Assembly: GCF_004365705.1 (NCBI RefSeq)
Contig: NZ_SOBN01000001.1
Coordinates: 5,380,001-5,444,000 of the forward strand
Reading direction: 5' to 3'
Origin: Streptomyces sp. 846.5
GTDB lineage: Bacteria > Actinomycetota > Actinomycetes > Streptomycetales > Streptomycetaceae
Length of the DNA: 64,000 bases
The notes beneath the pieces were generated by a model. The model saw only the letters and a program-made list of their open reading frames with translations. It had not been told where the DNA came from and did not search any database. Shown here one piece after another: positions 56,789 to 64,000 of this stretch. A program made the position numbers and the translations under genes. Position 1 is the first letter of the stretch; every line of letters begins with the position of its first letter.

Positions 56789-58060
56789 TCAGCAGGCGCC
56801 GTTGTCGGCCCAGACGCCGGCCGCGCCGCCGGGGATGTCACCGTAGGTCCACCACTTGGCGGTCCAGGTGTGGCCGTTGTAGCTGACCGTGTTGCCTTGG
56901 GTGTAGGTGGCGGTGGCGCTCCACGCCGCCGCGGTGCAACTGCCGCTGCTCGGCGCGGCGGTGGTCGGCGCAGCGGTCGTCGGCGCGGCGGTGGTGGGTG
57001 CGGCGGTGGTCGGCGTGCTGGTGGGGGGAGTCGCGCCGGCGAACTGCACGCTGTACTTGGTGAAGTCCCAGGCGCCCTGCGTCACGCTGCTGCAAGTGCC
57101 TGACGTCTGGCCGTTGTTGTCGGCCGGGGTGCACTGGCGGTCGCGGTTCACCGACCAGTTGGTGTAGCGGGCCAGGCCGTGGCTGGTGGCGAAGGACAGC
57201 ACCGACTGGAAGTCGGACTGGTAGAAGTACTCGCCGCTGTCACTGCGGCCGTTCATCATCGAGATGCCCTCATGGGCGTACGCGGTGGCGGAGCTCCAGC
57301 CGAAGGTGCTCATCAGCAGGGTGTTGAACGACTGCAGCGCCGAGATCTGCGAGGAGGCACCGCTGAAGCCGCCGTCGAACGGCATGATGGAGAAGTTGTT
57401 CGGGGTGAAGCCGTCCGTCTTGGCCTGGTTGAGCATCTGCGTGCCGAACCAGCCGGTGCCCGCGGCGGTGCCGGCGGTGGTGATGGAGATGTACAGGCCG
57501 GGGTTGTTCTGCTGCAGGATCTGCGCGGCGCCGATCTCGTTGGCGACGGCGGCCGTGTTCTCGTACTCCGGCTCCTCCAGGTCGAAGTCCATGGCGTGCA
57601 GCCCGTACTTGGTGATGACCTGCTGGTACGCGGCGGCGGTCGCCGCCGGGGTGCCGCAGGTCTGGCCGAGCTTGGTACCGCCGTAGCCGCCGATGGAGAC
57701 CGAGACGTCGCCGCCGGCGGCGCGGATGTTGCTGATCGTCGTGGCGACGGCGGTGTCGGAGGAGACCGCGCTGGTGCCGCCCCAGGTCGGGGTACAGCCG
57801 CCGCCGCTGGGGGCGAGGATGAAGGCGAGCTGGAAGGCCTTCAGCCCGGTCGCGTTCATCACGTCGACCGGGTTCGGCGGGTTGTTGTCCAGTGGCATCA
57901 GATACGGCGCGGCGGCATACCAGTTGCTGCTGAGCGCTGTGGTGGCGGCAGGGGTGACGCTCGCCTGGGCACTGCTGCCGCCGATGGCGACCATCGCCGT
58001 GGCGGCGAGCCCGGCCGCGGCGACCGCGGCGAGGACTCGGGAAGAGGATGTGCGGAACAC
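56789..58060 (-). CDS. Secreted GH18 chitinase with C-terminal CBM5/12
   Basis: A 423-residue secreted enzyme. GTG 58060 is chosen because GAGGAG lies 7 bases upstream and the signal peptide (1-33) follows at once; ATG 58102 would add 14 residues. The GH18 domain (about 45-335) has HAMDFDLEEPEYEN with Glu162 as catalytic acid. A Thr/Ala/Pro repeat linker (TTAAPTTAAP) leads to a CBM5/12 chitin-binding domain (WSATATYTQGNTVSYNGHTW to the final Cys). Closest relative in the window is the chitinase at 29.1 kb. Two dre-like sites lie upstream. Confidence 0.94.
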   Translation of the reverse strand: MFRTSSSRVLAAVAAAGLAATAMVAIGGSSAQASVTPAATTALSSNWYAAAPYLMPLDNNPPNPVDVMNATGLKAFQLAFILAPSGGGCTPTWGGTSAVSSDTAVATTISNIRAAGGDVSVSIGGYGGTKLGQTCGTPAATAAAYQQVITKYGLHAMDFDLEEPEYENTAAVANEIGAAQILQQNNPGLYISITTAGTAAGTGWFGTQMLNQAKTDGFTPNNFSIMPFDGGFSGASSQISALQSFNTLLMSTFGWSSATAYAHEGISMMNGRSDSGEYFYQSDFQSVLSFATSHGLARYTNWSVNRDRQCTPADNNGQTSGTCSSVTQGAWDFTKYSVQFAGATPPTSTPTTAAPTTAAPTTAAPTTAAPSSGSCTAAAWSATATYTQGNTVSYNGHTWTAKWWTYGDIPGGAAGVWADNGAC

Positions 58061-58142
58061 CTGGGCTCCTCGTGGGGGAGAGGAAGGGATGGTCTGTACC
58101 ACTGCCCACCTTGGGGGAGGTGTCCACCAGTCGTCAATAGGG

Positions 58143-58168
58143 TGGCCTAGACCTAGGACTAGACCAAT
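58143..58168. promoter_or_regulatory. Two abutting dre-like boxes upstream of chitinase
   Basis: Reading on the minus strand, TTGGTCTAGTCC is followed directly by TAGGTCTAGGCC. Each is close to GGTCTAGACC, the DasR/dre core, and the pair also recalls the 12-base direct repeats described in Streptomyces chitinase promoters. The site is 83-108 bases before the GTG. Confidence 0.6.
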
Positions 58169-58180
58169 GTTCCCTTAAGG
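58169..58180 (-). promoter_or_regulatory. CCTTAAGGGAAC box shared by chitinase promoters
   Basis: Exact copy of the 12-mer at 28970-28981, oriented the same way relative to the chitinase gene and lying directly upstream of the dre-like pair. Confidence 0.45.
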
Positions 58181-58209
58181 AAGCCCGTCGCCTACCGCGG
58201 ATCTCCAGC

Positions 58210-59100
58210 TCAGCCCGCGATGACCATGGCGACCGTCGCGCCTCGGCGATACGCCCCGGCGCCGAGTTCGGCGAAGATCGTGTACAGCGCCTTCGCCTCG
58301 TAGCTGACGTCCAGTGAGATCCCGTGCCTGGTACGGAAGTCCTCGACGAAGGCGTGCAGCTCCGGGGTGCTGCGCCCGTAGCCGCCGAAGATGTGGTCCG
58401 CGTCGATCCGCCAGTTCCCGGTACGTCGCCCGAAGGCCTCCAGCTGCAGCGCCGCCGTCTCGTCGGCCAGCGGCGCATGCCCCAACGCTGCGTAGCCGAC
58501 CGCCTGCTGACGCGGCGCCAGGCCGGCGGCCAGTCCGGCGAGGGTGCCGCCGGTGCCGACCGAGACGCAGACCAGCTCCGCCCCGGACTCCGCCAGCTCC
58601 CGTCCCAGCGGCCGGCAGCCGCGTACCCCGGCGGCATTGCTGCCGCCCTCGGGGACGACCAGGGCCGGGCCGTGCTTCGCCAGCAGCGCCGCCAGCACGT
58701 CGGCGGACATCCGGCGCCGCCAGGTGGCCCGGTCCATGAAGTCCAGCTCCATGCCCCAGGCCGCCGCCTTGGCCAGCGACGGGTTGAGCGGCCGGTCGGC
58801 GAGCTCGTCCCCGCGCACCACGCCGACCGTGCGCAGCCCGGATTCCCGTCCGGCGGCCGCGGTCGCCCTGAGGTGGTTGGAGTAGGCGCCGCCGAAGGTC
58901 AGCACGGTGTCCAGCCCGGCCGCCCGCGCCTCGGCGAAATTGGGCAGCAGCTTGCGCCACTTGTTGCCGGGGACCGAGGGGTGCAGCAGATCGTCGCGCT
59001 TCAGCAGCAGCCGCACCCCGGCGGCCGACAGCCGCTCGTCCGCCAGCTCCTGGAGCGGGGACGGCGGCCGCGCCAGTTCGGCCTGGCCCGCTGGACTCAT
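58210..59100 (-). CDS. D-cysteine desulfhydrase / ACC deaminase-family PLP enzyme
   Basis: A 296-residue PLP enzyme of fold type II. The PLP Lys is in [10 protein letters not shown], the binding loop [17 protein letters not shown], and [15 protein letters not shown] with [15 protein letters not shown] hold cofactor phosphate. The pattern fits D-cysteine desulfhydrase or 1-aminocyclopropane-1-carboxylate deaminase; genome annotation often confuses the two, and the substrate cannot be fixed here. Its ATG overlaps the stop of the luciferase-like gene (ATGA), so both are co-translated. Confidence 0.88.
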   Translation of the reverse strand: MSPAGQAELARPPSPLQELADERLSAAGVRLLLKRDDLLHPSVPGNKWRKLLPNFAEARAAGLDTVLTFGGAYSNHLRATAAAGRESGLRTVGVVRGDELADRPLNPSLAKAAAWGMELDFMDRATWRRRMSADVLAALLAKHGPALVVPEGGSNAAGVRGCRPLGRELAESGAELVCVSVGTGGTLAGLAAGLAPRQQAVGYAALGHAPLADETAALQLEAFGRRTGNWRIDADHIFGGYGRSTPELHAFVEDFRTRHGISLDVSYEAKALYTIFAELGAGAYRRGATVAMVIAG

Positions 59101-60191
59101 CCCAGCAGCCCGTACGCCTGTGCGATCAGCTCGTAGGAGTGGTGCCGCGCCTCATGGCCGTGGATGTTGCTGGTGATCATCAGCTCGTCGGCGCCGGTGC
59201 GCTTGCGCAGCTCCAGCAGCCCGTCGCGGACCTGGTCGGGGTCGCCCAGGACCACGTTCGACAGCCAGGCGTCGAGGAACTCGCGCTCGGCCGGGGTGTA
59301 CGGGTGCGCCTCGGCCTCCTCGGGTGTCGGCACCAGCGCGGGCTGCCCGCGCCGCAGCCGCAGCATCGCCAGCGCGCCCGACCCGGCCAGCCGCCGCGCC
59401 TGCTCGTCGCTGTCGGCCGCCACGGCGCCCACCCCGATCAGGGTGTACGGCTCGTCCAGCACCTCCGAGGGGCGGAACGAGTCCCGGTACAGCTCCAGCG
59501 CGGGGACGGTGTTCCCGGCGCTGAAGTGGTGCGCGAAGGCGAACGGCAGGCCCAGCCGCCCGGCCAGCTGGGCGCTGAAGCCGGACGAGCCCAGCAGCCA
59601 GATCGGCGGACGGCCCCCGCCGGGAGCGCTCGCCTCCCCGGGCACGGCCCGCAGCCGCTGGTACGGGTGACCGGCCGGGAAGTCGGCGTCCAGGAACCGG
59701 GTCAGCTCGCTGAGCTGCAGCGGGAACTCGTCGGCCGTCTCGTCCAGCACACCGCGCCGCAGCGCCCTGGCCGTCGCCGGGTCGGTGCCGGGGGCCCGGC
59801 CGAGACCGAGGTCGATCCGCCCGGGGTGCAGCGCGTGCAGGGTGCCGAACTGCTCGGCGATCACCAGCGGAGCGTGGTTGGGCAGCATCACGCCGCCGGA
59901 GCCCAGCCGGATCGTGGTCGTTGCGGCGGCCAGATGCGCCAGCAGTACGGCCGGCGCGGAGCTGGCCACCCCCGGCATGCCGTGGTGCTCGGCGACCCAG
60001 AAGCGGTGGAACCCCCAGGTCTCGGCCTTGCGCGCGAGCTCGGTGGTGGCGGCCAGGGCCTGGGTGGGGGTGTAGCCGGCGCCCACGGTGGCCAGGTCCA
60101 GAATCGACAGCGGCGTCTCGGCGCGCCCGCGCGGCGGCCCGGGGATCTGCGCGGCGAGGGTGGCGACTGCGGACTCCGGCTGCTGACTCAC
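59097..60191 (-). CDS. LLM-class flavin-dependent oxidoreductase
   Basis: A 364-residue TIM-barrel flavoenzyme of the bacterial luciferase superfamily. Landmarks: [47 protein letters not shown] and [16 protein letters not shown] 60191 is the natural start ([10 protein letters not shown]); longer frames are shadows. Substrate unknown; members of this MsnO8-like group oxidise small carbonyl or aromatic compounds. Overlaps the PLP-enzyme gene by 4 bases. Confidence 0.9.
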   Translation of the reverse strand: MSQQPESAVATLAAQIPGPPRGRAETPLSILDLATVGAGYTPTQALAATTELARKAETWGFHRFWVAEHHGMPGVASSAPAVLLAHLAAATTTIRLGSGGVMLPNHAPLVIAEQFGTLHALHPGRIDLGLGRAPGTDPATARALRRGVLDETADEFPLQLSELTRFLDADFPAGHPYQRLRAVPGEASAPGGGRPPIWLLGSSGFSAQLAGRLGLPFAFAHHFSAGNTVPALELYRDSFRPSEVLDEPYTLIGVGAVAADSDEQARRLAGSGALAMLRLRRGQPALVPTPEEAEAHPYTPAEREFLDAWLSNVVLGDPDQVRDGLLELRKRTGADELMITSNIHGHEARHHSYELIAQAYGLLG

Positions 60192-60336
60192 TGCGGTGCT
60201 CCTACGGGTGCGACTGAGAGCGTACGACGGCAGGCCGTCTGCGGACTGCCTCCACAGGGCCCAACCCGCCTCCCACCCCCTCTGTTCCCTACGGCCTGAA
60301 TGTTCAGCCGCCGTCCGAGCGGGGGAGACAGCCGCC

Positions 60337-60984
60337 ATGGACGAATGGCGCACCACCAACCTGCCGGAGGATCTGCTGCTGCTCTGCGCCGACCCCGACA
60401 CCGGGCGGATCCGCCTGCCCGGCGAGTTCCGCTTCGCGCTGGCCGGAGCGGCCCTCGCGGAGCTGCTCGCCGCGCAGGCGGCGGTGCTGGAGAACGGCCG
60501 CCTGGCGCTGCTGCGCGGCGCACCGCTGGGCCACCCAGGCCTCGACGCGGCGGCCGCAGCGCTCGCGGGGCCGGCCGCACCCCCGCGCGGGGCGCGGCTG
60601 CGCACCTGCCTGAACCGGATGGGGCGGGGCCGGTCCAAGCTTTACCTGGATGTCCTGGTCAAGGCCGGGCTGGTGGACCGCCGCAGCCGCAAGCTGCTCG
60701 GCCTCATCCGGGTCGACCAGTACACGGTGACCGACCTGGGCGCCGTCGCCGCGCGCAGGGCCCTGGTCGCCGACGCCGTCGACAACGTCAACGCCCCGGC
60801 CCGCTCCCAGCAGCTCGCCGCCCTCGCCCACGCCGCCGAGCTCACCGGCCGCCTCTACCCCGGCCCGGTGGCCAACCGCCCCGCCCGCCGCCGCCTCGCC
60901 GACCTCACCCGCGACGACCCCATCGCCTCCGCCGCCCACGCAGCCGCCCGCGCCGCCCGAAACGCCCAGTCCTCCGCCGGTTGA
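60337..60984 (+). CDS. GPP34 (Golgi phosphoprotein 3-like) family protein
   Basis: A 215-residue soluble protein. The family pattern is [36 protein letters not shown] and later [38 protein letters not shown]34 proteins bind phosphoinositides in eukaryotes; streptomycetes carry many paralogues of unknown role. GGGGGAG lies before the ATG. Divergent from the luciferase-like gene across 145 bases. Confidence 0.88.
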   Translation: MDEWRTTNLPEDLLLLCADPDTGRIRLPGEFRFALAGAALAELLAAQAAVLENGRLALLRGAPLGHPGLDAAAAALAGPAAPPRGARLRTCLNRMGRGRSKLYLDVLVKAGLVDRRSRKLLGLIRVDQYTVTDLGAVAARRALVADAVDNVNAPARSQQLAALAHAAELTGRLYPGPVANRPARRRLADLTRDDPIASAAHAAARAARNAQSSAG

Positions 60985-61101
60985 CCCCCGCGCCCCCGTT
61001 GGCCGCCCGTTGGCCCGCCGATGGTCAGAACCACCCTCGCAGGTCAGGTAGTATTTCTGTCGTGCCCAGGCAACAGCGCAAGCGAACGCCGCAGGCACTA
61101 A

Positions 61102-61175
61102 GCGCCGCTAGCTCAGTTGGTTAGAGCAGCTGACTCTTAATCAGCGGGTCCGGGGTTCGAGTCCCTGGCGGCGCA
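61102..61175 (+). tRNA. tRNA-Lys (anticodon CTT)
   Basis: 74 bases fold as a standard tRNA: acceptor GCGCCGC/GCGGCGC, D-arm with AGTTGGTTAGA, anticodon stem GCTGA/TCAGC with loop CTCTTAA, and T-arm GGGGTTCGAGTCCCT. Discriminator A; CCA not encoded. Its 3' half is the kind of sequence used as an attachment site by actinobacterial integrative elements, and mobile DNA follows. Confidence 0.95.
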
Positions 61176-61192
61176 CCGTCAAAAGGTAGTTT

Positions 61193-61236
61193 GACCAGGG
61201 CTTTCTCGTTGCGGCGAGGAGGCTCTGGTCTTTTTT
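61193..61236 (+). terminator. Terminator after tRNA-Lys
   Basis: GACCAG (61193-61198) pairs with CTGGTC (61225-61230), with a further inner stem CTCG/CGAG, followed by TTTTTT. Intrinsic terminator. The rest of 61237-61364 shows no gene. Confidence 0.8.
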
Positions 61237-61364
61237 GATCTTGTGGTGGGAGCGTGGTGGGAGCGCGGGTACAAGATCGTTACATGGGGGGCTGGGCACG
61301 GGTGTAGGGTTCCAAAACCCTCGTGCCTGGTCTGACCTGGTGTTTTGCTCGATAGTCTGATGGT

Positions 61365-63403
<2,039 letters not shown>

Positions 63404-63826
63404 GGCCGACTTCCAGCCCAGATTGAGCAGTTCGCCGTGGATGCGGCGATACCCCCATCCGTAGTTCTCGTGGGCCAGACGAAGCACCAGAGCCCGCAGC
63501 GCCTCGGGCTTGGCCGGACGACCCCGGCCCCGGTGCGGATAGGTCCACTTCCTCGCGACCAACCGCGTATGCCAGTGCAGGATCGTACGTGGGGTGACCA
63601 GGAGCTTCAGGCTGAGGCGCTGACGCTTGCTCAGCAGTCGGACGAGGGCGGCGATCACCGCCCGGTCGCCGAGGGTGAAAGCGGGCTTTGGTCTGCCGCG
63701 TTCCAGGATACTCAGCTGATGGCGCAGTACCAAGATCTCGATGTCCTTCGCCGCGGAGGAGCGGGCGAGCAGCTGTAGCCAGCCCAGGAGCAGGCAGCAG
63801 AACCGGTAGAGCAGACGTATCGCCAC
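63404..63826 (-). pseudogene. 3'-truncated transposase (N-terminal part only)
   Basis: GTG 63826 begins a frame coding SSAAKDIEILVLRHQLSILERG, an HTH with LLVTPRTILHWHTRLVARKW, and ENYGWGYRRIHGELLNLG. Homology to the family stops there, near 63410, exactly where the intact element begins; the frame then runs on to 63317 in unrelated sequence. It contains regions also present in the 61.4-62.2 kb fragment, so the two fragments are from different transposase genes, not halves of one. Confidence 0.82.
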
Positions 63827-64000
63827 GGGACCCGAGCGTGTACCGAGGCGATCCTGCTGGCCCAGGATGTGATCACATCGTGACTCCAGAAGTGCAGATC
63901 AGCGTGGGTGACATGGGTTATCGGCACGCACAGGGTTCTCGGCAGGGGCAAGGCGCAACGTCGCCCGCGCCCTACGTATATACGTGGTATGATTGAGTAT
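63827..64000. other. Lower-GC tail with palindrome, no gene seen
   Basis: No coding region with streptomycete codon bias. The perfect palindrome ACGTATATACGT (63974-63985) lies in a clearly AT-richer stretch that reaches the window end, unlike the core DNA. It may be a promoter or operator of the next gene, or foreign DNA. Confidence 0.45.

Overview
The window is high-GC actinobacterial DNA of Streptomycetaceae type (Streptomyces, Kitasatospora or Streptacidiphilus). Evidence: strong G/C third-position bias, frequent GTG starts, an SsgA-like sporulation protein, a class E sortase, a CysO/CysM/Mec cysteine route, and a run clpS-DUF2017-mec-cysO-cysM / GlcNAc PTS / rph / rdgB / bcp / DUF3618 / GroES-like / class A PBP that I recall as a conserved block of the Streptomyces core chromosome. 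Most of the window is ordinary core genome on both strands. The right end (after 61.1 kb) is an accessory junction.

Layout. 0-8 kb: helicase C-terminus, DUF3152 protein, IclR regulator, Lon-like S16 protein, Lrp regulator divergent from hpd (tyrosine catabolism), secreted M1 peptidase and an FAD-linked oxidase. 8-12.6 kb: a two-component system followed by a CBM2-GH18 chitinase. 12.7-17.3 kb: GT87 transferase, SsgA-like protein, two RDD proteins. 17.5-19.7 kb: NAD salvage (pncB, pncA). 19.8-22.9 kb: clpS, DUF2017 and the mec-cysO-cysM sulfur module, with a short cysteine-containing leader peptide in front of cysO. 23-27.4 kb: HTH protein, MBL hydrolase, divergent GlcNAc-type PTS EIIC/EIIB, rph, rdgB. 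27.5-28.7 kb: tRNA-Leu and a frameshifted HNH-nuclease gene. 28.9-33.2 kb: two tandem chitinases sharing a carbohydrate-binding domain. 33.2-37.1 kb: bcp, DUF3618, GroES-like, class A PBP. 37.4-40.3 kb: ABC-2 exporter. 40.5-43.8 kb: DUF445, adenosine-deaminase-family enzyme, class E sortase. 43.8-47.4 kb: DasR-like GntR regulator, FAD oxidoreductase, phosphonatase-like hydrolase, NagD-like phosphatase. 47.6-49 kb: secreted LAVTG protein with a class F sortase. 49-54.6 kb: TetR, ung, DedA-family protein, membrane proteins, DsbA-like protein. 54.8-56.7 kb: acyl-CoA carboxylase beta and epsilon. 56.8-58.1 kb: fourth chitinase. 58.2-61 kb: D-cysteine-desulfhydrase-like enzyme, luciferase-like oxidoreductase, GPP34 protein. 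61.1-64 kb: tRNA-Lys followed by one whole and two broken transposase genes.

Two themes link genes. (1) Chitin use: four secreted GH18 enzymes with different binding domains, plus the PTS that would import GlcNAc. DasR-like (dre) palindromes lie in front of two chitinase loci, with an identical 12-mer near each. (2) Sulfur: the cysteine-bearing leader peptide in front of cysO-cysM suggests attenuation or ribosome stalling control by cysteine. A third, smaller theme is surface anchoring: an LAxTG substrate encoded next to a class F sortase and 4-5 kb from a class E sortase.
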